From Paracoccaceae bacterium (lineage in GTDB: Bacteria; Pseudomonadota; Alphaproteobacteria; Rhodobacterales; Rhodobacteraceae): a stretch of DNA of 64,000 bases. The DNA is taken from NCBI GenBank assembly GCA_027486345.1, contig JAIXPH010000032.1, forward strand, positions 1 to 64,000, read 5' to 3'. This document shows positions 26,784 to 36,069 of the stretch, one piece after another. Made by a program: the position numbers and the translations under genes. The notes under the pieces are model-generated. The model worked only from the letters and a program-made list of their open reading frames with translations. It made no database searches and had not been told where the DNA came from. Positions within the stretch are counted from its first letter, which is position 1. Each line of letters starts with the position of its first letter.

Positions 26784-28052
26784 TCAGGTGCGGATGTTCA
26801 TGATGGTCTGCATCAGCGAGGTCGAGGTCTCCATCGCCTTGGCGCTGGCCTGATAGTTGCGCTGGGCGGAGATCAGGTTCACCAATTCCTCGGTCAGTTC
26901 GACGTTCGACCGCTCCAGCGCGCCGGAGCGCAACGCGCCAAAGCCCGCGCTGCCCGGCAGACCGGTCTGGACCGGGCCGCTTTCGGCGGTGGCGGCAAAG
27001 GTCGCCTTGCCCAGCGACCGCAGCCCCTGCGGGTTCGAGAAGGTGGCCAGCACCACCTGCCCCAAGGCCACGCGCTGACCGGTGCCATAGGTGGCCCATA
27101 CTCCGCCCAGATTGTCGATGTCGAGGTTGGTCAACTGTTCGCGGGTCTTGCCATTATGCCCGGCCGTGTCCACCGCGAAGGGTGCTGCGGCAACGGTCGA
27201 TCCCGTGAGGTCCAGCGACATGGTGTCGATCCCGCCGCCAAAGGTATGCGCCGCGCCCGAGGCCAGACGCCCATCCGCGCCGAAGGTCACCGTGGCGGCG
27301 GGCGATGCCACGCGTTCGATGCCATCCACGAACATCCGCATCTCATAGCTGGTGTCCGGCGACGCCACGGAGGGCGAGGCGGTGCGGATGAAATAGACAT
27401 CTGCCTCCATCCCCTTGCCCTCGGCATCGAAGGCGGGAACGACGGTGTGATGGGCAAAGGTCGTGGGATCGGCCTTGTCAAAGGCCTTGGTCGGCGGCAC
27501 GGCGTCCTGCTGGCCCAAGGCCGTGGCCGAGGACGGCAAGGTGGCCGCGATGTTGATCATGCTGGTCGGGATCGGCTCGCCGCGCTGCATGGGGATTTGC
27601 AGCGGTTCGGCGCGGACGAGGTCTTCGGTCAGGGGTTTGCCGTCCACCGCCACGGGCCATGCCAAGAGCGCGCGGTTGCCATGGTCGGCCACATAGCCGT
27701 CCTTGTTCAGCGCGAACGCGCCCGAGCGGGAATAGATCGCCCCACCGCGCACGGCATTTTCGGTGGCAAGCTGTTGCAGCGCGAAAAAGCCCTGCCCCTC
27801 GATGGCGATGTCCAGCAGGTTGCCCGTGGTCACCACATTGCCTTGGCTGAAGTCCTGCACCACGCGCTGCACCTGCACGCCGGTGCCAACCGCTGTCCGG
27901 GTGGCGCTGAAGGGCGAGGTGGAAAACACATCCGAAAACTCGACCCGGCTGCCGCGAAAGCCCATGGTCCCCACGTTGGCGATGTTGTTGGAGGTGGTGG
28001 AGATTTCGGTCTGCGCGGCCATCAGGCCCGACAGGGCGGTGCTCATCGACAT
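26784..28052 (-). CDS. flgE: Flagellar hook protein FlgE
   Basis: The 422-residue hook subunit begins MSMSTALSGLMAAQTEISTT, with SNNIANVGTMGFRGSRVEFSD and a following GVQVQRVVQDFSQG, the classic FlgE N-terminus. The C-terminus has ELTEELVNLISAQRNYQASAKAMETS, the terminal coiled-coil segment that polymerises the hook. It is exported by the flagellar type III system. It follows flgD by 34 bases and precedes flgF by 21. Confidence 0.95.
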   Translation of the reverse strand: MSMSTALSGLMAAQTEISTTSNNIANVGTMGFRGSRVEFSDVFSTSPFSATRTAVGTGVQVQRVVQDFSQGNVVTTGNLLDIAIEGQGFFALQQLATENAVRGGAIYSRSGAFALNKDGYVADHGNRALLAWPVAVDGKPLTEDLVRAEPLQIPMQRGEPIPTSMINIAATLPSSATALGQQDAVPPTKAFDKADPTTFAHHTVVPAFDAEGKGMEADVYFIRTASPSVASPDTSYEMRMFVDGIERVASPAATVTFGADGRLASGAAHTFGGGIDTMSLDLTGSTVAAAPFAVDTAGHNGKTREQLTNLDIDNLGGVWATYGTGQRVALGQVVLATFSNPQGLRSLGKATFAATAESGPVQTGLPGSAGFGALRSGALERSNVELTEELVNLISAQRNYQASAKAMETSTSLMQTIMNIRT

Positions 28053-28086
28053 CTGTTCAGTCCTTCTTTCTGTGGGTCCGCAGGCA

Positions 28087-28764
28087 TCAGCGGATGGAGT
28101 TCACTTCCAGCGCGTTCATCGCGCCGTAATCTTCGACTTGCAGGGTCAGGTCCTGCGCCGTCGCGCCCGACGTGGCCGAGACCACGCGCGCATAGACCTG
28201 CGGTCCGACCGTCTTGGTCCCTTCGGCCCCGGTGGCAGAGACAGAGACGCGGATCGGCGTGCGGTTGGCCACCAGATCGGCGGGCACATCGGTCCAGTCA
28301 AAGGCCATGTCGCCCTTGGCCTGCGCGCCCATGGGAACGGATTTCAACAACTCCCCCGTCACGCCATGGCTGTAGGTGACGACGACCGAGGACGCAGCTT
28401 CGGGCAAGGTGGCCACGCCATGCACGCCGCCATCCGCGCCTGCGCGGGCCACACCGCCCGGCACCAGCACCTGACGGCCCAGCATGTTGGCGGCCGAGGC
28501 GACACGGAAATCGCTCATGCCACCGCTGAGCGCCTCAACCGACTGGTTGATCTTTTCCAGCCCGCTGACCTGTGAAAACTGCGCCAGCTGTGCCACGAAA
28601 TCGGCGTTGTCCATCGGGTTCAGCGGGTCTTGCGCCTGAAGCTGCGCCAGCATCAGCGTCAGGAAATCGCTTTGGCCCATTTCCGTCTTGGCATTGGGCG
28701 TGCTGGCGGTCTGGCCTGTGGCGCCGTTGGTCAGGCTGCCGGTTTTCGGATCAAGCGTGATCAT
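28087..28764 (-). CDS. flgD: Flagellar hook capping protein FlgD
   Basis: The 225-residue protein has the conserved cap-protein N-terminus (DFLTLMLAQLQAQDPLNPMD, followed by NADFVAQLAQFSQVSGLEKI). FlgD sits at the tip of the growing hook to promote FlgE assembly and then leaves. A C-terminal FlgD Ig-like region follows. It is between flgC (10 bases upstream) and flgE in a single minus-strand operon. Confidence 0.95.
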   Translation of the reverse strand: MITLDPKTGSLTNGATGQTASTPNAKTEMGQSDFLTLMLAQLQAQDPLNPMDNADFVAQLAQFSQVSGLEKINQSVEALSGGMSDFRVASAANMLGRQVLVPGGVARAGADGGVHGVATLPEAASSVVVTYSHGVTGELLKSVPMGAQAKGDMAFDWTDVPADLVANRTPIRVSVSATGAEGTKTVGPQVYARVVSATSGATAQDLTLQVEDYGAMNALEVNSIR

Positions 28765-28774
28765 GGATGCCCCC

Positions 28775-29197
28775 TTACGATCCCATCTGCACGGTGCGCG
28801 CCATCAGGGTGCGCAGGGTGGACATGGTTTCCAGCGTGTTCTGGTATTGGCGGCTGGCCTCCACCATCTCGACCATCTCTTCATCGGGGTCGATGGCGGC
28901 TTTCCAGACGAACCCATCCTTGTCTGCCGCCGGGTGATCGGGGCGGAATTCCCGTTCGGGCATGCGGTCCAACATCACCACCTCGGCCACATCGCTTGTC
29001 GCGAGGCCGGTCTGCGCCATGGCATCGGCATAGGTCGTCTCGAACACGGGGCGCAGGGCGCGGAAGGCACCGTCCTTGGTGGTGGACACGGTGTCCGCAT
29101 TGGCAAGGTTTGACGCCACCGTGTTCATGCGCACCATCTGCGCCGACAAAGCGCGGGCACCGACGTCAAAGACATTGCGGATGTCACCCATCGTCAC
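28775..29197 (-). CDS. flgC: Flagellar basal-body rod protein FlgC
   Basis: FlgC is a 140-residue proximal-rod protein with the family N-terminus ([20 protein letters not shown], then ASNLANADT) and C-terminal heptads [19 protein letters not shown]. The ATG at 29197 overlaps the flgB stop by four bases; a second ATG at 29191 is possible. Normal length. Confidence 0.95.
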   Translation of the reverse strand: MTMGDIRNVFDVGARALSAQMVRMNTVASNLANADTVSTTKDGAFRALRPVFETTYADAMAQTGLATSDVAEVVMLDRMPEREFRPDHPAADKDGFVWKAAIDPDEEMVEMVEASRQYQNTLETMSTLRTLMARTVQMGS

Positions 29198-29580
29198 TCT
29201 CCCTTGATCGCGGTCATCAGGCCGGAGATCCGGCGGTTCAGCAGTTGCAGGCTGGTCTGGTAGCGCAGGGTGTTCTCGGAAAACTCCATCTGCTCCACCC
29301 CCGGCTCAACGGTGTTGCCGTCCAGTGAGGCTGTGACTGGCACACGGTAGCCCATCGCGGCATCGCCCCCGGTTGCGGCGGACAGGTGGCGTGCGTCGGT
29401 CTGGCGCAGGGGCCCCCCGGCGCGGGCCTCGTTCAAGGCGGTCTCGAAATCAAAATCGCGCGCCTTGAAGTTGGGCGTCGCGGCATTGGCGATGTTCGAG
29501 GCGAGAACCTCGTTGCGTTTTTCCCGCAGGATCAGCGCAGTGGCGTGCAGCCCTATCGTATCGCGGAATGTGGTCGTCAT
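29194..29580 (-). CDS. flgB: Flagellar basal-body rod protein FlgB
   Basis: ATG 29580 gives 128 residues, the typical FlgB length; a longer in-frame start upstream adds no family sequence. The rod motif is [35 protein letters not shown], and the C-terminal helix [20 protein letters not shown]. It is the first gene of flgBCDEF. The 97-base gap to the divergent gene at 29678 must hold the operon promoter; no clear sigma-54 or sigma-28 element was recognised. Confidence 0.93.
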   Translation of the reverse strand: MTTTFRDTIGLHATALILREKRNEVLASNIANAATPNFKARDFDFETALNEARAGGPLRQTDARHLSAATGGDAAMGYRVPVTASLDGNTVEPGVEQMEFSENTLRYQTSLQLLNRRISGLMTAIKGE

Positions 29581-29677
29581 TCTTGGCAAACCTTGCACGG
29601 CATCCGGACCGCCCCGGACTGGACCGGAACTTGCAAGGACCGTGCCAGATGCCAGATTGCCGCCGAAAGGGCCGAAG

Positions 29678-30922
29678 ATGCCGCCTCGCAAAGCCCCCCC
29701 GCCGCTTGCCCCCGCCGTAAAGGTCGAGGTCGTTCCGGTCGATCCCGATGCGGGCGTGACCCATGCCGATCACCGGGCGGCCTCGGCGATGATGTTGCGG
29801 GCCTTGGCGGGGTTGGACCCGGTTGTGGCGCTGGATCGGCTGCGGGCCCTTTATGCCAGCTTGCCGAATGGCACGGCGCGGCGGGCGGTGCTGGCGGCGC
29901 GCCTGTCCATCCTGCGCGACGACCTGCCCCAGCGGATCACCCCTGTCGCACCACCGCCCGTCGCCGCGCCGGTGGTGACCAAGGCCCCGCCCAAGGCGGG
30001 TGCGCTCAGCACCCTTGCACTGGATGCGGCAGCGCGCCTGTTGATGGAGGCCGGGGGCGAGGATGACGCCCCGCCGCCGCCTCGCGCGACCAAGGCCGCG
30101 CCACCCGTGGCCGATCTCTTCGCCGCCCTCGCCGCTGCGGAGGACGAGGACCCCGAGACCGAGGTGGCGCTTGCTCCCCCTTCCCCCGATCCGGCCCCGC
30201 CCCTTGCCGATCCGCCGGTGGAAACCGACGTCACCACCACGATCCCCGCAGCCGAAATCCCCGCCGACAGCGATCCCGCCCCCGCCGCAGCGGCGGCCCG
30301 TGCCAAGAGCAAGCCGCGCAAGGCCAAGCCTGTCGCGCTGGACCCCGCCACGATTGCCGCGTTGATGGACGACGGCGCGAAGGAACCGTCGGCAGAGGCC
30401 GCCACCGAACCCAGCTTTGTGCCGACCCCGCCGCAGGTGATGGCATCGGCGCTGTCGATGCTGTCAGCCCTCGGGGCAGAGGATGCCGACAGCGACGCGC
30501 CTGCGACCGGCGAAGGGGCGCCCCCCCGTGGTGCCGCGGGCCTTGATCTGGGGGCCGCCTTCGCCGCCTTGGCCGACAGCGACGACGCGCCGGTTGCGCC
30601 GCCGTCCGACATGAGGCTGACGGATGCCCTGTCTGCCCTTGACCGAGGGGATGACCTTGCCCGGCCCGGCGTGCCATCGATCCAGCCCGCTCCGCCGCCA
30701 GTGGGTCGGCCCGAAGTTGACATCGCCGCCTCGCTGTCGGCGCTGATCGGCGAAGGCAATGAGCCGAGCGCCCCGGCCATGCCAGAGGCTGAAGTGTCCG
30801 ACCGCCTGACAGCGCTGGACCCCGCCACTGCCCAGCGCCCGAAACCCCGGCGCGCAAAGCCCACCGACCTGTCGGATGTCTCAGCGGCCTTTGCCGCGAT
30901 GACTGACGATCCCGCCGACTAG
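29678..30922 (+). CDS. Ala/Pro-rich protein with repeated short helical motifs
   Basis: From ATG 29678 the frame codes for 414 residues, mostly disordered and rich in Ala, Pro and Asp. About eight related short amphipathic motifs recur between linkers, for example [12 protein letters not shown] (147-158), [10 protein letters not shown] (224-233), [12 protein letters not shown] (292-303), [12 protein letters not shown] (315-326), [13 protein letters not shown] (350-362) and [10 protein letters not shown] (402-411). The N-terminal part (about 30-85) has more regular helices ([20 protein letters not shown]). No family is recognised. A GTG at 29642 is an alternative start. It is divergent from flgB and convergent with a hybrid kinase gene. 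Confidence 0.75.
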   Translation: MPPRKAPPPLAPAVKVEVVPVDPDAGVTHADHRAASAMMLRALAGLDPVVALDRLRALYASLPNGTARRAVLAARLSILRDDLPQRITPVAPPPVAAPVVTKAPPKAGALSTLALDAAARLLMEAGGEDDAPPPPRATKAAPPVADLFAALAAAEDEDPETEVALAPPSPDPAPPLADPPVETDVTTTIPAAEIPADSDPAPAAAAARAKSKPRKAKPVALDPATIAALMDDGAKEPSAEAATEPSFVPTPPQVMASALSMLSALGAEDADSDAPATGEGAPPRGAAGLDLGAAFAALADSDDAPVAPPSDMRLTDALSALDRGDDLARPGVPSIQPAPPPVGRPEVDIAASLSALIGEGNEPSAPAMPEAEVSDRLTALDPATAQRPKPRRAKPTDLSDVSAAFAAMTDDPAD

Positions 30923-30952
30923 CGCCACCTGACGCACCGGGGGGTGGCGGGC

Positions 30953-33571
30953 TCAGGCCGCGGCGACCTTGCCGACCGAAAGGCCACGGGCGCGCAGGGC
31001 GGCAATGGTGCCGGGGATGGCGGTGCGAGCCTCTTCCATGGCGCGTGTCACGCCCGCCGCATCGCCGGCGATGGCGGCATGTTCACACTCGGCCAGGGCC
31101 TTGTGCAGCGCGCCCAGCCCGATGGCCGCCGCCGCACCCGCCGCCTTATGCGCCACCCGACCCGCCGTGTGCAGATCGCCGGGAATATTCGCCGCAACCT
31201 CGTTCAGTGAGGATTCCGCATCTTCCAGCATGCGCGCGGCGACACGTTCGACAAAGTCGCGGCCCATTTCCTCAAGCGTTTCATCAAAGACTTCGGTGTT
31301 GAGCATGACAATATCCTCTTTTGCAGGGACAGCGGGCTGCACACCCGTCGTTCCCTTCCCATGTGCGACAAGAACCGCCGCCAAAGCACCCCGGGTAATC
31401 GGCTTTACCAGCACATCGGTCATACCGGCGGCAAGAAATTCCGGGATGCGGTCCGGACTTGCATTCGCCGTCACACCCACAACAGGCACGTCGCGGCAGG
31501 CCCCGCCCTTGCGGATGCCGCGTGTGGCCTCGAGCCCGTCCATCCGGGGCATCGAGATATCCATCAGGATCATATCATAGCGCTGAGCCGACGCCTGTTC
31601 CACCGCCTCTTGTCCGTCCACGGTGACCGTGACCTGATGGCCGCGCAATTTCAGCATCTCGGTCAGCAGCAGGCTGTTGATCGGATTGTCCTCGGCGATC
31701 AGGATGGAAAGCGCGCTTTCCGTCGCATCTGCCACGGGGGTGACGGTCGGTCCCTGCGGCAAAGCCTCGGCCACCGAAAGAACGACATCGAAGGTGAACA
31801 CGCTGCCCTTGCCCAATTCGCTGTCCACGCGGATTTCCCCGCCCAGCGCCTCGGCGCTGAGTTTCGCGATCCCGAGACCCAAGCCGGTGCCTTCGCGCAT
31901 CCGCGCATAGGAATCGTCCAGCGTCTGGAAATTGTGGAAAATGCGTTCAAGGTCATGATCGGCGATGCCGATGCCGGTGTCTTCGACCGCGATCTTCAGA
32001 TGGACCTTGCCCTCTGGCAGGGGGTCACAGTGCGCCCGGATCGTGACGCTGCCCGCATCGGTGAATTTGATGGCGTTGCCGATCAGGTTGTACAAGACGC
32101 GGACGAACAGCTGGCGCGGCGCCTCGACCAGTGGGATGGGCAGGTCGGGCGCGATCAGGTCCAGCCGGTTGCCCCGCTTTGCCGCATGGGGTTCATTCTG
32201 CAGGACAAGGTCCTTGAGCACCTGGGCGGGCGAGAACACCGTCATCGGATAGCTCGGCCCCGAGGCAGAGCCAAGGCGCGTCAATTCCAGCACGTTGTTG
32301 ACCTGATCCAGCGCGGCCCAGCCACAGGACAGGATGATTTCCGACAGCCAGACCTGCCGTTGGTCCAGCGCGGTGGAGCTTTGCATCAATTCGGTCGCGG
32401 CGATCAGCCCGTTCAGGGGGGTCCGCATCTCATGGCTCATGACGGCCAGGAAGCGCGACTTCGCCTCTTCGCCCTTGAGCGCGTCGTTGCGGGCCTTGCG
32501 CAGGTTCTCTTCCCGCTCCAGCCGCTCCGAGATGTCGCGGATGAAGGCGATGAACATCGGCTCGCCGCCCGCGCCCCGCGCCTCGGCCAGGGCGGCCTCG
32601 ATCGGGACGATGGTGCCGTCGCTGCGATGGGCCTTCATCTGGATGCGGCCGTCGCGGATTTCGGACCAGTTGTCCCGTTCGTGCATCTTCAGGTGCAACT
32701 GGGACAGGGGGTCGGTCGCGCCCTCGCCGCGCACGATGTCGGCAAAGCGCAGGCCACGCACCTTGCCGCGCAACATGCCGAACAGCCCTTCGGCGGCGCG
32801 GTTGCAATCGATCATGCGGCCCTGCGCGTCGGCGATCACCACCGCGTCGAGCGAGCTTTCGATGGTGGCGCGCAGGTTGTGCACGGCGCGCGCGGTTTGC
32901 TGCGCCCGGCGCTGCTGCGCGCGGCTTTGCAGCACGATCACCATCAACAGCGCCAACATGACGCCCAAAAGCCCCAGCGACGCCCCGGCGAAGAATTGCA
33001 GCGACCGGCGCAGATCGTTGCGCTGGCCGTCCGAGGCGTCCATCACGTCTTGCAGGGACTGCACCACCTCGGTCCGGATCTCTTCGGTCATGCCGTCGAT
33101 TTCGGCGGACAGGGCCGGAAGCGCGGCCCGAAGCGCCGTGTCATCACCGTCGATCACGGGCGTGTTGCGGGCGAAAAAGCCGTCATCCGCCCAGATGATC
33201 CGCTCCAGCCGCGAGGCCAGCGGCAGGGACTTGATGTTGACCGAGCGCTTCACGACCAGCATCCGGCTGTAGAAGATGTCATAGGCCAGCCGAAGCTGAT
33301 CAAGACTTTCGGTGACCGATGGGTCGTCCAAAGCCGCTTCGGCGGCCCGTTGCAGTTTCAGCAGATCCACCTCGACCTGCGCGATGGTCCAAGTGACGTT
33401 GTCTGAATCGGTGGACCTGCTTTGGTCAAGCTGCCTGTCGATGTCCAGATACACCAAGGCGACCGCCGCAAGCGTCACCAAGGAGACGAGCGCGAGGCCG
33501 ATCCGCCGCAAGCGCAACGAAACGCTTGTAGACTGCTCTGCCTCGAGCGCTTCTGAAAAAAACTGTGACAT
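30953..33571 (-). CDS. Hybrid sensor histidine kinase with PAS, receiver and HPt domains
   Basis: The 872-residue inner-membrane protein has two membrane segments (about 24-42 and 194-215) enclosing a helical periplasmic domain. Then come a PAS domain (about 235-350), HisKA with phospho-His380 in VMSHEMRTPLNG, an HATPase domain (NLIGNAIKFTD, EDTGIGI, GTGLGLGIAK), a receiver domain with Asp671 in LMDISMPRMDG, and an HPt domain with His808 in RVAHKAAGAAAAIG. All phosphorelay residues are present. It is the upstream-most partner on this strand of a sulfite-oxidase-like exported protein, and the divergent NarL-type regulator at 34410 is the likely output. Confidence 0.93.
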   Translation of the reverse strand: MSQFFSEALEAEQSTSVSLRLRRIGLALVSLVTLAAVALVYLDIDRQLDQSRSTDSDNVTWTIAQVEVDLLKLQRAAEAALDDPSVTESLDQLRLAYDIFYSRMLVVKRSVNIKSLPLASRLERIIWADDGFFARNTPVIDGDDTALRAALPALSAEIDGMTEEIRTEVVQSLQDVMDASDGQRNDLRRSLQFFAGASLGLLGVMLALLMVIVLQSRAQQRRAQQTARAVHNLRATIESSLDAVVIADAQGRMIDCNRAAEGLFGMLRGKVRGLRFADIVRGEGATDPLSQLHLKMHERDNWSEIRDGRIQMKAHRSDGTIVPIEAALAEARGAGGEPMFIAFIRDISERLEREENLRKARNDALKGEEAKSRFLAVMSHEMRTPLNGLIAATELMQSSTALDQRQVWLSEIILSCGWAALDQVNNVLELTRLGSASGPSYPMTVFSPAQVLKDLVLQNEPHAAKRGNRLDLIAPDLPIPLVEAPRQLFVRVLYNLIGNAIKFTDAGSVTIRAHCDPLPEGKVHLKIAVEDTGIGIADHDLERIFHNFQTLDDSYARMREGTGLGLGIAKLSAEALGGEIRVDSELGKGSVFTFDVVLSVAEALPQGPTVTPVADATESALSILIAEDNPINSLLLTEMLKLRGHQVTVTVDGQEAVEQASAQRYDMILMDISMPRMDGLEATRGIRKGGACRDVPVVGVTANASPDRIPEFLAAGMTDVLVKPITRGALAAVLVAHGKGTTGVQPAVPAKEDIVMLNTEVFDETLEEMGRDFVERVAARMLEDAESSLNEVAANIPGDLHTAGRVAHKAAGAAAAIGLGALHKALAECEHAAIAGDAAGVTRAMEEARTAIPGTIAALRARGLSVGKVAAA

Positions 33572-33623
33572 CCAGACTTGTCCTTGGCGCTGCCGGACAA
33601 CACACGTCCGGCCTGCCTCTTCC

Positions 33624-34151
33624 TTACTTCACCGTCAGCCGTTCAAGCCGCCAGATGCTCCGACCATAAACCAGATCATTGCGATAGTCTGCGCTTGAAT
33701 CGTAGGGGTACACGATCCACAGCGGGCCCTTGTCCCGGCGGGAAAAGGATTTTCCGTCGATGTAATAGGCCACGATGGGGGCATCGTCGTTCAGGCTGTC
33801 GACGGGAATGTCGATGGCATAGTTGTTCAACGCCACCGCGGTGACCGTGTCACCCGTCGCCCCGACCGCCTCGAGCAGCGCCTTCAGCGGAACGCCGGTA
33901 AAGGTGGGCGTGCCTTCGGTCCAGGTTGTGCTGGTGGTGAAGGTTTCAGAGGGTTGCGCCGCCAGCGACTCGAGGTCAAACTGCGCCTCCGCGCCCACGT
34001 TGGTATGGGTGATGGCTCCATCGACGAAAAGGATCGGTTCCCCCGTGGGCGGCGGCGGCACATCGGCCTGAGCGAGCGAAAGCCCGCCGACAGAGACCGA
34101 AGCAACCACTGCCAGACCGCGCAGCGCGCGTGTTACTGTGTACGGAAACAT
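33624..34151 (-). CDS. Exported sulfite-oxidase-fold protein without cofactor cysteine
   Basis: ATG 34151 starts a signal peptide (about 1-28, ending LSLAQA), and the mature chain has about 147 residues. The pattern TFTGVPLKALLEAVGATGD, then VALNNYAIDIP, then GPLWIVYPYDSS resembles the oxidoreductase molybdopterin-binding (YedY/SUOX) domain. The mature protein contains no cysteine, so it lacks the residue that ligates molybdenum in true enzymes. A periplasmic binding or sensory role with the adjacent hybrid kinase (52 bases downstream, same strand) is the natural inference. Confidence 0.8.
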   Translation of the reverse strand: MFPYTVTRALRGLAVVASVSVGGLSLAQADVPPPPTGEPILFVDGAITHTNVGAEAQFDLESLAAQPSETFTTSTTWTEGTPTFTGVPLKALLEAVGATGDTVTAVALNNYAIDIPVDSLNDDAPIVAYYIDGKSFSRRDKGPLWIVYPYDSSADYRNDLVYGRSIWRLERLTVK

Positions 34152-34409
34152 CGAAAAGCGACTCCAAAGTTTGTCTTCGCTTGTCACGGTATCAAAACGA
34201 GCAACCTTCTCCATTCCAATTACGGATGCCAAAACATCCTAAAGTATGGTATGGGTCAAAGTTAGTCGGATTTGGCACCTTGCGTGATTGCTTTACCAAT
34301 GGTCGCAGGTATCCTTGCCATCAGTGTTAAAGCAAAAGTCGGTCTGGGTGGTATGGGTCTTGCCAAGAATTGCCCGATACCCTGATCAGTTGGAACAAGG
34401 ACAGAGCGA

Positions 34410-35057
34410 ATGTCGATTGGCAATGGTGCCGGTGCAAACAAGATCCGAATCTTGATCGCGGACGACCATGAGATGGTTCTGGACGTCTTCGCGATGTATC
34501 TTTCGTCGGCCCCCGACATGGAGGTGACGACGGCCAAGACCCTCGACGAGGCGTTGGAGCATATTCAGGACGCAGGCCCCTATGACGTCGTGCTGCTGGA
34601 CCTGAACATGCCCGGCATGAACGGTGTCTCCGGCCTGCGTCGGGCGATCCGATCCAATGGAACCAAGCCTGTGGCCATCATCACCGGCAACCCGACGCCG
34701 CGCATGCTGGATGAGATCATGAATGCCGGCTCGTCGGGCATCGTGCTGAAAACCACGGGCGTGCGCTCGCTGGCCAACGCCATCCGCTTCATGAACGCGG
34801 GCGAGCATTACATGCCGCTGGAACTGGTGCGTGAGCGTCACAACGCGGGCCGGACCACCAAGAACGGTCGCCTGTCGGACAAGGAGATGATGGTTCTCTC
34901 CTATCTGGCCGAGGGCAAGCAGAACAAGGAAATCGCCAACGACCTGAAGCTGGCGGAACCGACGATCAAGATGCACGTCACCTCGATCTGCAAGAAATTG
35001 TCGGCCTCGAACCGGACGCAGGCGGTCATCGTCGCGCGCGACCTTGGGTTGATCTGA
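34410..35057 (+). CDS. Two-component response regulator, NarL/FixJ family
   Basis: The 215-residue protein has a receiver domain (IRILIADDHEMVLDVFAMYL; phospho-acceptor Asp in VLLDLNMPGMNG; VLKTTG with the conserved Lys) and a LuxR-type helix-turn-helix (LSDKEMMVLSYLAEGKQNKE, IANDLKLAEPTIKMHVTSIC). It is divergent from the sulfite-oxidase-fold protein and the hybrid kinase gene over a 258-base, relatively AT-rich gap. It is the likely final acceptor of the kinase HPt domain. A strong terminator follows. Confidence 0.93.
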   Translation: MSIGNGAGANKIRILIADDHEMVLDVFAMYLSSAPDMEVTTAKTLDEALEHIQDAGPYDVVLLDLNMPGMNGVSGLRRAIRSNGTKPVAIITGNPTPRMLDEIMNAGSSGIVLKTTGVRSLANAIRFMNAGEHYMPLELVRERHNAGRTTKNGRLSDKEMMVLSYLAEGKQNKEIANDLKLAEPTIKMHVTSICKKLSASNRTQAVIVARDLGLI

Positions 35058-35085
35058 CGCGACGTTTCGGGCGGATGGCGGAATT

Positions 35086-35117
35086 GGCGGCGGGTTTCCG
35101 CCGCCTTTTTGTTTTTC
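35086..35117 (+). terminator. Rho-independent terminator of the response regulator gene
   Basis: GGCGGCGG (35086-35093), loop GTTT, CCGCCGCC (35098-35105), followed by TTTTTGTTTTT. Stem, loop and T run are all textbook, 29 bases after the stop codon. Confidence 0.92.
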
Positions 35118-35324
35118 GCAAAGTGAAAATTCATTTTCCGCCACCCAGCGCAACCCCCGCGTGATCCGGCGTCTTTTTCCACCTCCGCTTGTGCCACCCC
35201 GGCCCGGCGGCGCGTGGCGTCTGGTCGCGGGAGATGCGGTGCGGCCCGCCTTGTGCCACCCTCATGGCGGTCTTAGGGTTGCGGCGCGCCGCGCGATGGC
35301 CCCGCGCGCCGCCTTGGGGGAGCC

Positions 35325-36065
35325 ATGCGCCTTGCCATCCTGACGGACATCCACGCCAACCGCGAGGCGCTGGCGGCCGTGCTGGCCGATCTGGCCCAGC
35401 GGCAGGTCGGGCGGATCGTCATCCTTGGCGACATCGTGGGCTATGGTCCCGACCCGGTCTGGTGCACGGAAAAGGTCATGTCGTTGGTGCAGGCGGGGGC
35501 GCTGTGCATCATGGGCAACCATGATCAGGCCATCGGCACGGCGGATGACGCGCTGAACATCACCGCGCGGCGGGCGATCAACTGGACGCGGCCGCTGCTG
35601 GACGACGGCCATCGCGCCTTTCTGGCCGGGCTGCCGATGACGGCGCGGATGGAGGATCTGCTGTTTGTCCATGCCAGCGCCAACGCGCCGGAGGACTGGA
35701 TATATGTGACCAACGAATCACGTGCGCTGGGGGCGTTTCGCAGCACCGATGCGCGGCTGATCTTCTGCGGCCATGTCCACCAACCCGCGTTGATGAGCCA
35801 CGACCTGTCCGGCTCTGTGCGGGCACAGCGCTTTCCGATGGGGCTGCCGGTGCCTCTGATCCGCTCGCGCCGCTGGCTGGCGGTGGTGGGATCGGTGGGA
35901 CAGGCCCGCGACGGGGTGGCGGCGGCCGGATACGCGCTGTTTGACATGGCGCAAAACGAACTGACCTTCCGCCGTGTACCCTATAACGTGGCCACGACCG
36001 TGGCCAAGGTCCGCGCGGCAGGCTTGCCGGAAAGCCTCGCCATGCGGTTGCAACTGGGGGCATGA
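35325..36065 (+). CDS. Metallophosphoesterase (calcineurin-like, YfcE/PrpE-like)
   Basis: The 246-residue protein has all metal-site motifs of the MPP superfamily: DIHAN (D8, H10), GDIVGYGP, MGNHDQAI, VHAS and FCGHVHQP. It belongs to the compact group that often acts on small phosphodiesters or phosphoproteins. It stops four bases before the start of the kinase-Usp fusion, so the two are one operon. Pairing a metallophosphatase with a Ser/Thr kinase suggests opposing activities, which is inference. Confidence 0.9.
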   Translation: MRLAILTDIHANREALAAVLADLAQRQVGRIVILGDIVGYGPDPVWCTEKVMSLVQAGALCIMGNHDQAIGTADDALNITARRAINWTRPLLDDGHRAFLAGLPMTARMEDLLFVHASANAPEDWIYVTNESRALGAFRSTDARLIFCGHVHQPALMSHDLSGSVRAQRFPMGLPVPLIRSRRWLAVVGSVGQARDGVAAAGYALFDMAQNELTFRRVPYNVATTVAKVRAAGLPESLAMRLQLGA

Positions 36066-36069
36066 GGCG

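Noticed and set aside
34273-34291. Sigma-54-like promoter (TGGCAC then TTGCT) upstream of the response regulator
   Set aside because: The spacing between the two blocks is nine bases; the -24/-12 elements need five.
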